Position numbers and translations under genes: made by a program. Below the pieces are notes generated by a model that had not been told where the DNA came from, did not search any database, and was given only the letters and a program-made list of their open reading frames with translations. Shown in pieces: positions 50,928 through 61,974 of a stretch of 64,000 nt of DNA; within the stretch, counting starts at the first letter, position 1, and every line of letters begins with the position of its first letter. Source of the stretch: Aphidius gifuensis (lineage: Eukaryota; Arthropoda; Insecta; Hymenoptera; Braconidae); the NCBI RefSeq assembly GCF_014905175.1, contig NC_057790.1:26872469-26936468 (forward strand), read 5' to 3'.

Positions 50928-53511
50928 ATGGGTGGTCATTGGTCTAGCATGGACCCTTTGAAGGTAGACGTGCCTCAAATTGAGTTGCTCTTCGAGAGAG
51001 ATTCATACTTGAAAATTTATGAAATTGAAATTAGAAAACGGTAAAATTTTTATTATTAATAATTATTATAAAATTAATTTTATTAATTGTTTATATTTTT
51101 TGTTTGTCTAGATATGCATTGTTTAAAGATTTCATTGAGAAAATTGAAAAAGGTGATGGAAGCTTGGATAAATTTTCAAAAGCATATGAAAATTATGGAA
51201 TATTTATTGATGATAAAAATCAGGTGACATGCAGAGAATGGGCACCAGGTGCTCATGAAGTTTATCTAACTGGAGATTTTAGTAAGTAGCATAATAATAG
51301 TATAAATAATAATAAAAATATATCAATAAAAATAATTAATTTACAAAGATAACTGGCAATGGATTCAAACACCATTTACAAAACAAGAATTTGGAAAATG
51401 GGAATTAAAATTACCAGCAAATGATGATGGCACATGTCCAATAAAACACTTGTCTGAAGTTAAAATAATTATCAAAGATTCAAATGGTAAATTATTGGAT
51501 CGTATAAGTCCATGGGCAAGATATGTAACAGAGCCAGAAGATAAAAGCCAAGGAACAAATTACAAACAACGTATTTGGAATCCAGCTGTTGATGATAAAT
51601 ACAAATGGAAACATGATAAACCAAAAAAACCAGAGAGCCTACGTATATATGAATGTCATGTTGGTATTGCAACAAGTGAACATCGTGTTGGTACATATTT
51701 AGAATTTGCAAATAATATTATTCCACGTATTGTTAAACAAGGCTACAATGCAATTCAACTTATGGCTATTATGGAACATGCATATTATGCCAGTTTTGGT
51801 TATCAAGTTACTAATTTTTATGCAGCATCATCAAGATATGGAACACCAGAACAACTTAAACAACTTATTGATACAGCACATGAAAATAATATTGTTGTTT
51901 TACTTGACATGGTACATTCACATGCATCAAAAAATACATTTGATGGTTTAAATGAATTTGATGGTACTGATGCTTGTTTCTTTCATTCTGGACCAAGAGG
52001 TGTACATCCACTATGGGATTCTCGTCTATTCAATTATGGAGATTATGATGTATTGAAATTTCTTTTATCAAATTTAAGATGGTACATGGAAGAATATAAT
52101 TTTGATGGATTTAGGTAATTTATTTTGTTGATTAATCAATTCTTGATGATGATTTATCAATTAATAATCATGTATTTTAGATTTGATGGAGTAACATCAA
52201 TGTTGTATCATTCAAGAGGACTTGGTGAAGGTTTTAGTGGTAATTATGATGAATATTTTGGCTTGAATGTTGATGTTGAAGGAATTGTTTATCTTATGAT
52301 TGCAAATCATATGATTCATAAGTTGTATCCAGATGCAATAACAATTGCTGAAGATGTCAGTGGAATGCCAGCTGTATGCAGGTAAAAAAAAATAAAGCTC
52401 ATATTAGTTTATATAAATAATTTACATGTTTTTTTGTGGTGGAAAAAGACCTGTTGCTGAAGGTGGTCTTGGTTTTGATTATCGTTTGGGTATGGCAATA
52501 CCAGATAAATGGATAAAATTATTAAAAACAACACGTGATGAAGATTGGGATATGGCTGATATTTGTTGGACATTAACAAACAGAAGATGGATGGAAAAAA
52601 CTGTTGCATATGCTGAATCACATGATCAAGCATTAGTTGGTGATAAAACAATTGCATTTTGGCTTATGGATAAAGATATGTACACACATATGAGTTGTAT
52701 AAGTGAACCAAATTCAGTTATAACAAGAGGAATTGCTTTACATAAATTAATCAGGCTTATTACACATGCACTTGGTGGTGAAGCTTATCTCAATTTTATG
52801 GGTCAGTTTATTATCATTAATATATTATATAATTATTTTATTTTTTTCCTCATTCAATCGTTAATAAATTAATAATTATCTTAATGATTAAGGCAATGAG
52901 TTTGGTCATCCAGAGTGGCTTGACTTTCCTCGAGCTGGAAATAATAATAGCTATCATTATGCAAGAAGACAATGGCATTTGGCTGATGATGAACTACTTA
53001 AATATAAATTTATGAATAATTTTGATCGTGAAATGAATTTATTGGAAGAAAAATATGGCTGGCTACATTCTGATCCAGTAAATTTAACTTTAACTTTTTT
53101 CTTAAATATATTTTTCTTGTGGCAATGATTAACTTTCTTATTTTTACTAGGCATATGTCAGCTGCAAACATGGTGATGATAAAGTCGTTGTTTTTGATCG
53201 TGCTGGACTTGTATTTGTATTTAATTTTCATACATTTAAATCATTTCCTGACTATCCAATTGGTGTACCACAACATGGCACATACAAAGTCATTTTAAAC
53301 AGTGATGATAAACAATTTGGTGGTGAAGAAAGAATTGATGCATCTGTTAAACATTATGCTTTACCTGAACCTTGGTCTGATAGACCAAATAAAATGATGG
53401 TTTATATACCATGTCGTACTGCAATTGTTTATGCACTTGGTATGTTTTAAATATTTAAAAAACATTTTGATCTATAATAGCTAACTATTTTTTTTCATCA
53501 TTACAGAGTAA
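50928..53511 (+). CDS. GBE1: 1,4-alpha-glucan (glycogen) branching enzyme
   Basis: Exons 50928-51040, 51112-51281, 51349-52114, 52181-52381, 52449-52801, 52893-53077, 53151-53439 and 53507-53511 close in frame to 693 residues (human GBE1 702). The enzyme cuts alpha-1,4 glucan and re-attaches it by alpha-1,6 links in cytosolic glycogen synthesis. A CBM48 segment ([17 protein letters not shown]) leads into the GH13 barrel: [42 protein letters not shown] (nucleophile Asp), [10 protein letters not shown] (acid/base Glu) and [14 protein letters not shown] (third acid). The C-terminal beta domain ends in [14 protein letters not shown]. The last coding exon supplies only two bases plus the stop codon. 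Introns are 66-90 bp. Confidence 0.96.
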
Positions 53512-53692
53512 AAATTTATCAAGTAATTTTTTATCAACATCAAAGTCAAGACTCGGAGATGATATATATATTTTTTTAGGACCATTTAGGACGACTAGAT
53601 CCACATAAATACTCAAATAAAAAACATTAGTGTAAAAATTAATTTTGTTGATTGAAATAAATTTTTATTTTCTAAAATAAATTTAATATATG

Positions 53693-54448
53693 CTATGTAT
53701 TAGCAAATTCATCATTATTAATATCATAATCAATCATTTTTCTATCAAGAATCCACCATTTATTGATGAATCCAACATCAGCAATTCTTTCATGTAAACT
53801 TATAATTTGTGGTTTTAAATAATTACATGTACACTTATAACTTGTACAATTTTTACTTGAATTATCAATCCACATTATTGAAAATATACCTAAGGTAAAC
53901 CTTCGTAGTGTATTTGTATTTATGCAATCTTTCATAAGGTTAACGTGTTTAATTGACTCGGGATTTCTCGTTGATTCACCAACTTGTGTTAATTTCATTT
54001 CATTAATTAATAAATCTTCACGATAACTACGTTCATCTGGATTATTTTTAATACAATAATATCCACCTGCTAGTCCTAATAACAAAACAAAAAATTAGTC
54101 TAATTATTACTATTTTTTTGTTGATAATAATCATGTATTACCTAGACCATAAATTGTTGATTTAATTGGACGTTCTTTACACTCTGTCACGACATCAACA
54201 GCAGCTTCTTTATAATCCTTGTAGAGATTTTTCCAGTACATTCCTAAAATTTTTAATAAACAATAGGATATATTTTATAAAACAATAATAATGATATGTT
54301 TATTTATTTATTTACCCCATCGTTTAAAAATTGTTCCTTCAGATTTTTTAGGTGAATCAAGTTTGTGTAATCTATCAGTTAATGTTTTTAATGTTTTTAT
54401 TTTATCATGCAATGATCCACCACGACCACTACTTCTTAGGACCGACAT
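53693..54448 (-). CDS. TIMM29: Mitochondrial inner-membrane translocase subunit TIM29
   Basis: Minus exons 54448-54316, 54243-54142 and 54075-53693 give 205 residues. TIM29 is a metazoan subunit of the TIM22 complex, which inserts carrier proteins into the inner membrane. The family is seen in YWKNLYKDYKEAAVDV before a short hydrophobic stretch (STIYGLGLAGGYYC), then in the conserved C-terminal block ADVGFINKWWILDRKMID followed by YDINNDEF, matching the human VGFVGRWWVL...CDINDDEF. It is shorter than human TIM29 (260 aa) because it ends soon after DINNDEF. The start lies 180 bp beyond the convergent GBE1 end; the two genes meet tail to tail. Confidence 0.88.
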
Positions 54449-55065
54449 GCTGATGTAATTAATTAAAAAGTTTCTTTAATTATTAATAATACATATGGGA
54501 TATTTTTTTTAATCACTGAGGTTATGTTTTTTATTTTCAACAGCTGATCGGATGACACAGAAATTTGACACTGAGTGGCGCTGAGGAAGCCAACAGGAGC
54601 CATGTTTGTTAGACAAAAAAAGAGGGAAAATTTAAATCATCAGGATCACTTGTTTCAATTGAGACAGCACCTGACAACTCCATGATGATGTTGAGGTCTT
54701 GAGGATTAATCATGTTAATTAAAATGATGGTAGAAATAAAATTATTCAAAACAAATTAACGTGAGTATTTGATAAGAGCTTAAATATTTAATTTGGTGCT
54801 AAAAAAAAAACTAGTATTTTTAGATGCAAGTCAAGTTAATAAAATGTAAAATGACAATATCACAGCTATCAAGAATATATGGATTTAAAAATATTTGCTA
54901 TTGATTAATTAATACAAATTAATCACAAGTAAAATTAAAACATTATTCATTATTTATTAAAAAAAAATAAAAAAAAATAAATTTGTCAAATGAAGTAAAA
55001 TAAAAATTATGAGTTTGGATATTTATTTATATAAAAACCAAGTAGCTATGAATTTTTTACAAATA
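54449..55065. other. TIM29 upstream region
   Basis: Contains the probable TIM29 promoter (54530-54700, GC-richer, with ACAGCTGATCGG). The rest is AT-rich with no gene seen. Confidence 0.5.
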
Positions 55066-55069
55066 TTAT

Positions 55070-55440
55070 ATTTGTTTAAAAAAAAAATTGATAGAAACCA
55101 GCTTCAAAATCATAAATATATTTTGCTGATTTATAATCAGCATTCCCATTCATTATTAATTAAAAATAAATTAATAATAATTTTTAAATTAATCTACTGA
55201 TGAGTCAAAGTATTTCTAGATTGTTTTAAAGTTGCAGTAAAATATTATCATGTATTAATAATTACAATGCTGAGCGTCAACTGACGACTGCACTTGATTC
55301 TACCTGCCTTGGTTCATCCAATTGCATCACTGAAAGTAAACACATTCTATCAATAAAAAATATAAATATACTTTTCTTCCTGGACCTTCTAAATGGTAAT
55401 GGTGATACTGCTCGTGATTATTTCCAACCTTTATATAATT
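55070..55440 (-). pseudogene. Inverted partial copy of GPx-1 promoter, leader and first exon
   Basis: Read on the minus strand this matches 3250-3640: the TATATAAAGG region (55428-55437 in reverse), the leader with its GC-rich block, then an ATG and codons for [19 protein letters not shown], nearly identical to the first exon of GPx copy 1. After that codon block (about 55075) similarity ends and the frame runs into unrelated T-rich sequence, so no peroxidase is encoded. It lies just 3' of LRR copy B on the same strand. Confidence 0.85.
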
Positions 55441-55727
55441 GTCAACTAATAAAATAACAGATTATGCTTTAAAATATAATTGATCACAAGTAAAGATTGA
55501 AATTCGAAATTTTTTTATTATTTTTTATTATATTATTATTACAATATTGATTGGACAGCTTTTATATAAAGAGATCAATACAATCGTGATATAGAACTAA
55601 TAGTTAACTCGATTAAATTTTGATTTCTGCTTATATTATGATAAGAACAGAACAAATTATTTTTTTTAACAAACAAAAATAAAGTAGTTTTATGACTTAT
55701 TCTAAAAATATAATCAATTGATTAGTC

Positions 55728-57428
55728 TTAAGAAGATGTTTCCGTGAATTCAACATTATGTGATTCCATTAATGACTTGAAAATACCATTACAATCTTCA
55801 AAAGAAACATATACATGTAGTTTCTTCTCATGAAATTTTATTAATTTAGATAATTCTTCAACAACTTTAATAGTAACATTTGTATTTTCGACGGATAAAT
55901 ATGATAAATTTGGTAAATTTTCAAAAGCTTTTATCACTGATCTATTAGAAATTTTGGTGCAATTTGATAAATTTAAAGACATCAATTTTTCATTAAATAA
56001 ACATTCAATTGATTCATCAGTGATATACTTATTTGTTTTTTCTGTACTACCTGAACCAAGACAATTTAACTTCAGACTGAACCTTTTTAATTCACTCAAA
56101 TTATTGAGTGCACTCATACCATTATCAGTTATATTTGTACCGAGAAAACGTAAATTTTGTAATTTCTTTGAATTATTACAGAGATTAATTAAAAATTCAT
56201 CTGTAACACCCCAATCCCAATTAATATTAAACCCTTCAAGATGTTTTAAATTGACAATTGGAGACATATTGATTTTTTTATTATCCATTGGATAATCATC
56301 TCGTGGAAATGTTTCTAGATTAGTTAAATTTGGTATTTCACCTATCGAGTCGATTAATGTTTGACTCAATTGAAAACCATATAAATTTAAACGTTCCAAA
56401 GCGATTAATTGAGAGGACATCTGAAAAACAAATAATTTATTGAAAATTAAATTACATTTTTTTATTCTACATAAACATGTATAATAATATTTGTTAAAAT
56501 TTTATTAAACTCACCGAAGCCCATGAATCTGGTAAGAAAACCTCATCCTTTGATCTACATAAAAGATATAACTTTTTCAAGGTTCCACCAACTTGTTCTA
56601 ATGTCTTGACCAAAGTCATTGGTAGAGTTAATTTTCCACAATCCCATGTAATCATCAACTTTTCAAGTTTATGCATATTAGAAAAAACATTTTCGAAATC
56701 TTGATCATTTATTTCTTCAAATTCTACAACAAGTTCCTTAAGACCTGGACAGTTGTTATTAATCAATGGCATTACTTTAGAAAAAGGATAATTGTCTACA
56801 TTTAGGCTTGTTAAATTGTAACCAAAGCAATTTAATATATATATTAGATCATTTGGCTTTTCATCATCATCATCAGTTGCCTTGAACTTATATTTAGTAA
56901 AGCATGAAAGAACAAGTTCACTCTCTCTATCTTTGCATACTGAAAAATAAATTAATTATGTTATCATTAGTATTTAAAATATAGAATTTTGTTTTTATCA
57001 TACAAAATTAGTCTGTTATTTTCTTACTTTTTTCAAGTTGTGGTCGTTTATAAAACAGTGACCCCATCTCACACATAAGCTTTTTATACTGTTTTTTTAG
57101 TGTTTTTCCCTTGTCTCTACGAGAATCCCTCATGTAATCATTAACAGATTTTTCAGCATCTTCAATCATACTTTGTGTTATTACACCATGAAGATTTATT
57201 CTGCTTAAAAGTGGAGTCACCTATGAAAAACAAATTAATTTATTATTATTTAATTTAATTAACAATAAACAATAACAGCAGAGTAAAATTTTGCAACTAA
57301 TCAACTATAATTCACTAGACATCTTGAAATAATAATATATATTATTCAAAACTTACTTCCTCGTGAATATCTGAAGCATTTTGTGTTGACTCTTCAATCT
57401 GCTGATCTAAATTAGTCTTTGGATTCAT
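55728..57428 (-). CDS. Leucine-rich-repeat family protein, copy B
   Basis: Minus exons 57428-57357, 57220-57028, 56939-56515 and 56420-55728 close in frame to 460 residues. Architecture equals copy A: a charged N-terminal part (TQSMIEDAEKSVNDYMRD), then LRRs such as LERLNLYGFQLSQTLIDSIG, NLKHLEGFNINWDWGVTDEF, KLQNLRFLGTNITDNGM, MSLNLSNCTKISNRSVIKAF and NLSYLSVENTNV. There is no signal peptide, membrane helix or F-box. All splice phases match copies A and C, so these arose by DNA duplication with introns. Copy A is about as close by eye as copy C. The downstream flank carries a GPx-1 promoter/exon fragment and the upstream flank a copy of the PEX6-side promoter. Function unknown; a protein-binding scaffold is likely. 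Confidence 0.82.
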
Positions 57429-57960
57429 CTTAATTTGTTTATATGTTTCGTTACGAATTTTGAAGTAATCTAATTTTTTTTTATTGCAAAATATAGAAAA
57501 AAAAAAAAAACGATGAATTATTATAACCTCTAATAGATTCGAAAAATTTAATGAAAATCACTCAATGAATTGATTGAATTTTATACCTTGTTATTTTCAA
57601 TGCACGTAAATAAAACGGTATTTAATCTAATCAACTTGTTTAAAAAAAATGTCTTTAATCAAGTTTTTGTGTAAAAGAACTGAGTTAAAAATTTTAGTTG
57701 ACGAAGTTAATTTTCACGTGGTATGTAATTTTACGCTGTCGAAAATTGCACTTGTCTAAAATTTAATCTTAACCACGTGTGGAATGACTAATGCCTCGTA
57801 CGCTATTCAAATAAATTTGGACGATGTTCATGTAAACTATCCACTATGATTATTCTCAAACTGTCGCTACACCGTTTGGCTAGGCACACCTTATGAATTA
57901 TGAATTACGATAATTATTGATATTTTACTTGTGCATCGACACCAAAAGTTATACTTTAAA
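57429..57960. promoter_or_regulatory. Duplicated LRR promoter with two E-boxes
   Basis: This matches the LRR copy D - PEX6 divergent promoter (159-571). It holds CACGTG at 57715-57720 followed by GTATGTAATTTTAC, CACGTG at 57774-57779, and the block catgtaaac...gtcgc.acaccgtttggc near 57830-57885. No PEX6 coding sequence follows directly; the copy breaks at about 57960 where Cbl-intron-like sequence begins. Confidence 0.65.
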
Positions 57961-57972
57961 GTTATACTAAAG

Positions 57973-58285
57973 ATATTTAAAAGATAAAAAAAAATGTTGT
58001 AAAAATTTATTACTGGCACAATCTGCGAGTTGTATTCAGAGTAATTATTCACGTAATAATTTTTTTTATCATTTTCTTCAAATAATACTCTTAATTATGC
58101 CATATAAATTAATAATTATATTCAATTAAATGCTGCTAGAAATTCATCGTTAAAAAAAAAAAAAAAAGAAAACCTACTTTGAAAATCCACGATCCATTGT
58201 TAAATTTTAAAAAAATCCACATCAAAAATATCTATTTCTGTTATAAAAGAAAAAAAGAATTTTTAAGCTTCTTTCTTCACTTTTA
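57973..58285. repeat. Copy of Cbl intron segment 12436-12945
   Basis: Collinear match in the same orientation with the Cbl intron between exons 11076 and 13201, including ttattactggcacaatctgcg and aatccacgatccattgtt. It is inserted between the duplicated LRR promoter and an unidentified ORF. Either a mobile sequence or a product of the segmental duplication. Confidence 0.7.
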
Positions 58286-58316
58286 ATTATTTTAATAAAT
58301 GATTATAATTATACAG

Positions 58317-60152
58317 TGAAAGTCAATAGAAAGGATGGAAAAAAGTTATACACAGACTCTGATGTTTTACCTCTTCTGAGAAAAAATTTTCCGATTTTAT
58401 TGCCAGAACCCTTAATTGAATCGCTGGCTGATGTCAGTAAGCATAGTATTTATAAATACATGATAATAATTAAGGGTCCGGGCAATGATTGCCTTTTACG
58501 ATTCTACAATATTTTAATAAATTCGGACAATTTTTTCTCAGAAGAAGTTAAACATCAGACTCTGTGTATTCCATCATTTTTTGATCTAAAAAATTATGGG
58601 AATGCAAAAATTTATCATTGCTCGAGTTATAACATTGCTAGAAGATATATAAGATTCAGGTATTCTCTAGGTGTTTGAAACTTGCAAATTGAATAACCAA
58701 CGAGTAGATTATTTCAATTTTAATGAAGAATTGATTCAACAAATTGCAAAAATAAATATTGTAAAACTACATCTACACGTTCGTATATGGACCATACTAA
58801 CGTTGGTTTCGAACAAGTTTGCAAGAAATAAGAATATAGCGAATTAAAAAAAATTTAACAAAATTTAACAAACTACCAAAAATCCGGTGGAAATTTTTCT
58901 CCGTCTTTTCGCCACCTTTCTCCGCTTTTTCTCCACTTTTTTCTGAAAATGACCATGGCTGGAGAAATGGCGGACAAATTTCTCAAACCTTTCTCCACCT
59001 AAAATTTATTTCAACTTTTTTCCATCCTTTTTTCCATCCTCTATGCAAAATTATGTATACATATATTTGGAATGTATATATATATTTGGAAATTTAAAAA
59101 ATAGATAAACATTTGTTCTGTTGAATGAAGGAAAAAATATAAAATTCAATTAATATAAATATTAGTTGTTTAGAAAATAATATTGTTTATACTCTAATAT
59201 TAGAAATTCATTCAATTTTAATGATGAGTTTTTTCTTTATATATTTTTTTATATATTTTTACCAAGCATTTCGTATTTTAAATATTTCTACAAGGGATAA
59301 GCAACATCTTAATCTAATTTTATTTTTTCAAACTGATGAAATTTTTACTACCTGTAATGTAAATTCGATGTAAATTCTCTGGATTACGCCAGCGGATCCA
59401 ATGATGCTTTAAAAATTATAACCTTTTGTCGTTAAGCAAAGTCAGTGGATAAAATAAAATTAAAACAAGAATGAATATAAAAATAAAACATTGAAAAATA
59501 TAGATTAAAAAATATGAATACAATGTGCCAATGAGTCTCGTAAATTAAAAATTACAAAAATCATAAATATCAATAATTGAATGTTGAAGAATAATATTAA
59601 ATAATTAAAAATATTTGTCGTAGTTAAAAATTTATTTAACAAAAAAAAAAAAGAAAGAAATAAAAATATAAACTTATTAAATATAGTGATAATTTTATTT
59701 CGAGAAAAATATTTTTATATTTTATTAGTAGTAATAAAATATAAAAATTAAATTAAATTAATTAAATTAAATTAAATCTTTTCAATTTATAAAATTTAAA
59801 TTTTACATTTTGTCTAGTTTTAATTTGTTCATTTAGTTTTAATGAGTCTTAAATATATTTTGTTTCATTACAGAATAAAGAGGCCAAGATACATTTTCCT
59901 ATACTTATTTTTATAACGATCCTCGACCTGAAGATATTTTCGAATGCATAGGAGGACGTCAGTCTCCTAGAAATGCACCAGATATTTTAAAATCAATTTA
60001 CAACGAGGCTGTCAATAAATTTACCAAGAATCAACAACTTTTATCTAATAAAATTTTTAATTGTTCATATAAAACAAGATTTCACTTTAATGCACATTTG
60101 ATAAATATAAATGTTCAATTTGATAATTGTATTAAAAACAAAAATTTATCAA
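58317..60152 (+). CDS. Unidentified two-exon coding fragment
   Basis: An acceptor (ATTATACAG at 58308-58316) is followed by 115 open codons (VNRKDGKKLYTDSDVLPLLR...YIRF) up to a donor at 58663 (TTCAG|GTATTC). A second open block, 59887-60152, joins in frame from an acceptor AATAAAG and reads GQDTFSYTYFYNDPRPEDIF onward, ending NLSSE stop. The composition of both blocks is more protein-like than their flanks. There is no ATG at the beginning, so either an upstream exon is missing or this is a transplanted gene fragment. I do not recognise the sequence; no motif or membrane segment is clear. The 1.2-kb intron contains copied PEX6 and repeat material. Confidence 0.4.
58868..59460. repeat. Direct repeat unit 1 (partner 61108-61690)
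   Basis: Shared ordered blocks are ggtggaaatttttctccgtct, ggagaaatggcg, ctaaaatttattt, a PEX6 exon-1 fragment, tacctgtaatg, gcggatccaatgatgcttta/gtggatccaataatgcttta and ccttttgtcgttaagcaaag. The unit is about 590 bp and its partner lies 2.24 kb away in direct orientation. Sequence before it, ttaacaaaatttaacaaa, is a local short duplication. Confidence 0.8.
59042..59272 (+). pseudogene. PEX6 exon-1 fragment 1
   Basis: Matches the second half of PEX6 exon 1 and the start of its intron (about 785-1020): gataaacatttgttctgttg, aaaaaatataaaattcaatt, gtttagaaaataatattgtt and the aatgatgagtt...accaagca end. Numerous substitutions and indels break the frame. It lies within the intron of the unidentified ORF at 58317-60152. 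Confidence 0.75.
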
Positions 60153-60584
60153 GTGAGTAATTCAATTTTTCACATAGCCAAAATTTCCAACAGTTTTTTT
60201 TATTTCCTATCAGGATTTTTTCTTTTCGAAATTTTTATCCATTAAATGTTTTATCTTAATCAAAAATATGTATCGTATAATAAATTTTTTTCTCTATACG
60301 TATATACAAATTTTTTAAATATTAAATTTTAATATTTTAATAATTATAATAAATGTTTGTTGTTTATTTTTTATTGTTATTTATTTTAATTTGTCTTTAT
60401 TATTTTACTTTGTAGTAATTTCGTTTTTATATTTGAATAAAAATTATTCATAATACATGTATATTATGAGAAAAAAAAAAATTAAATTAAATTCAAATAA
60501 TATACTGAACAACATTGAGCTTAATTTTGTAATCAATATTTTTTATATTTCAAAAATATATTTAACAAAAAAAAAGAGAGACAT

Positions 60585-60758
60585 CCATGCCTGCCATTGC
60601 TTGAATTAATTATTCTTCATCAATACCAAACTGTAAAAGGCCTTCAACCAAGAATAAATTTAGTTTTTTGATTGATTGGCTGACATGATTGCCTTTTACA
60701 GTTTCGAATTGATGATAAGAATTAATTAATTAATTAATTCAAGCAATGGCAGAAATGG
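60585..60758. repeat. Fold-back element (inverted repeat, arms about 58 and 68 bp)
   Basis: Left arm 60585-60642 contains ctgccattgcttgaattaat and aaactgtaaaaggc. Right arm 60691-60758 contains the reverse complement of the same words in the reverse order (gccttttacagttt, aattcaagcaatggcag). The arms differ mainly by an extra ATTA repeat. The spacer is about 48 bp. The structure suits a MITE-like or fold-back element, or an RNA hairpin. Confidence 0.85.
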
Positions 60759-60833
60759 AAATAGAAAAAATTCATCACGTTGATTTCGAAAAAATTCACG
60801 TTGATGTCGAAACAAACCTAAGAAGACTATGTA

Positions 60834-61229
60834 ATTTAAAAAATATATCTTTATACATCTACTACACCTAGAAGCATTTATCAATAACTATCAAAAAGCC
60901 ATAAAACATATTGGTCTGTTTCCTCCATATGATAATAAGTTCATTACACGAAAATTATTTGAACAACATATTGATCTTTTTCTTCCACATTACAAAAGGT
61001 TCATTACAAGAAAATCAATTGAACAACATACTGATCTTTTTCCTCTACATGATAATAAGTTCATTACAAAAAAATCAATTGAAAGTTTGAAGCAAATTAC
61101 ACAAATACTCCTGGTGGAAATTTTTCTCCGTCTTTATTCCATCTTTCTCCGACTTTTCTCCACCTTTTTCCGAAAATGGCCCATGGTCGGAGAAATGGCG
61201 AACAAATTCCTTCAACCTTTCTCCATCTA
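60834..61229 (+). other. ORF fragment with three 20-residue repeats
   Basis: An open frame without an ATG reads EAFINNYQKAIKHIGLFPPY and continues through the 60-bp repeats (units ending KFITRKLFE, RFITRKSIE, KFITKKSIE) before entering direct-repeat unit 2 and stopping. Because the period is 60 bp the frame is preserved in all units. It looks like a fragment of a repeat-containing protein gene rather than a whole gene; no homologue recognised. Confidence 0.35.
60901..61080 (+). repeat. 60-bp tandem repeat, three units
   Basis: Units 60901-60960, 60961-61020 and 61021-61080 share cata.tgatctttttc, ccacat/ctacat, a.aataagttcattaca and aaaatcaattgaa. Units 2 and 3 are most alike. The period is exactly 60 bp, with substitutions only and no indels, and it stays open in one frame. 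Confidence 0.9.
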
Positions 61230-61690
61230 AAATTTATTTCTGACTTGAAAATTTATTCTCATAATGATTATGTTGATATGCAAAATCATGTAGGTATATT
61301 TGGAAATTTAAAAAATGGATAAACATTTGTTCTGTTGAATTAAAGAAAAAATATAAAATTCAATTTATAAATGGTACTTGTTTAGAAAATAATATCTAAT
61401 ATTAGAAATTCATTCAATTCTAATGATGAGTTATTTTTTTTTATATAATATATATTTTTTATCAAGCATCAAAATGATTGATCAATGCTTTGTTGTGTGT
61501 TTTAAATATTTCTACAGGGGATAAGCGTTATCTCAATAAAATTTTATTTTTTCAAACAGATTAAATTGTATCTACCTGTAATGAAAATTAAACGTAAAAT
61601 CTCTGGATTATGCTAGTGGATCCAATAATGCTTTAAAAAATATACCTTTTGTCGTTAAGCAAAGTCAGCCAATAATTGAAAAAAAAAAAA
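61108..61690. repeat. Direct repeat unit 2 (partner 58868-59460)
   Basis: Second copy of the unit described at 58868, collinear and in the same orientation, including its own PEX6 exon-1 fragment. Divergence by substitutions and small indels is moderate, so the duplication is not very recent. Confidence 0.8.
61257..61490 (+). pseudogene. PEX6 exon-1 fragment 2
   Basis: Matches PEX6 772-1040 better than fragment 1 does: taatgattatgttgat, gcaaaatcatgt, tatttggaaattt, atggataaacatttgttctg, gtttagaaaataatat, aatgatgagtta, and then the intron words tatcaagcatcaaaatgatt and gatcaatg. Frame-breaking indels are present. It retains both exon end and intron start, so the source was genomic DNA, not mRNA. 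Confidence 0.85.
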
Positions 61691-61744
61691 AAAATGTCAA
61701 TTTAAATACGCACATAAAATAAAACTATATACATAAAAAATTAT

Positions 61745-61795
61745 AATTAATAATGATTTATAATCAGCACTCCAACTCATTATTCCCATAAGTAA
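61745..61795 (-). pseudogene. Short GPx-1 exon-1 remnant 3' of LRR copy C
   Basis: The reverse complement contains atgagttggagtgctgattata, the same start-codon region as GPx copy 1 and its inverted copy at 55.1 kb (atgaatgggaatgctgatta). Only about 40 bp remain alignable. Its position just beyond the 3' end of LRR copy C mirrors the larger fragment beyond copy B. Confidence 0.65.
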
Positions 61796-61974
61796 ATTTT
61801 TAAATAAAAACATTATTTATTATTTTTTAATAAATTATTATTACATAAATTATTGATTAAACTAGTAGTAATTTTCAATTTCTTTTTATATTATGACAAG
61901 TCATCAATTTTTTTTTTTACAAGCAAAAATAAAGTACTTTAATGACTTATTCCAAAAATATAATTAATTGATTA

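Noticed and set aside
58140..58170. Poly(A) tail marking a retrocopy
   Set aside because: The Cbl intron original has the same A run at 12811-12835, and the copied PEX6 and GPx pieces keep introns or promoters, so retrotransposition does not explain them.
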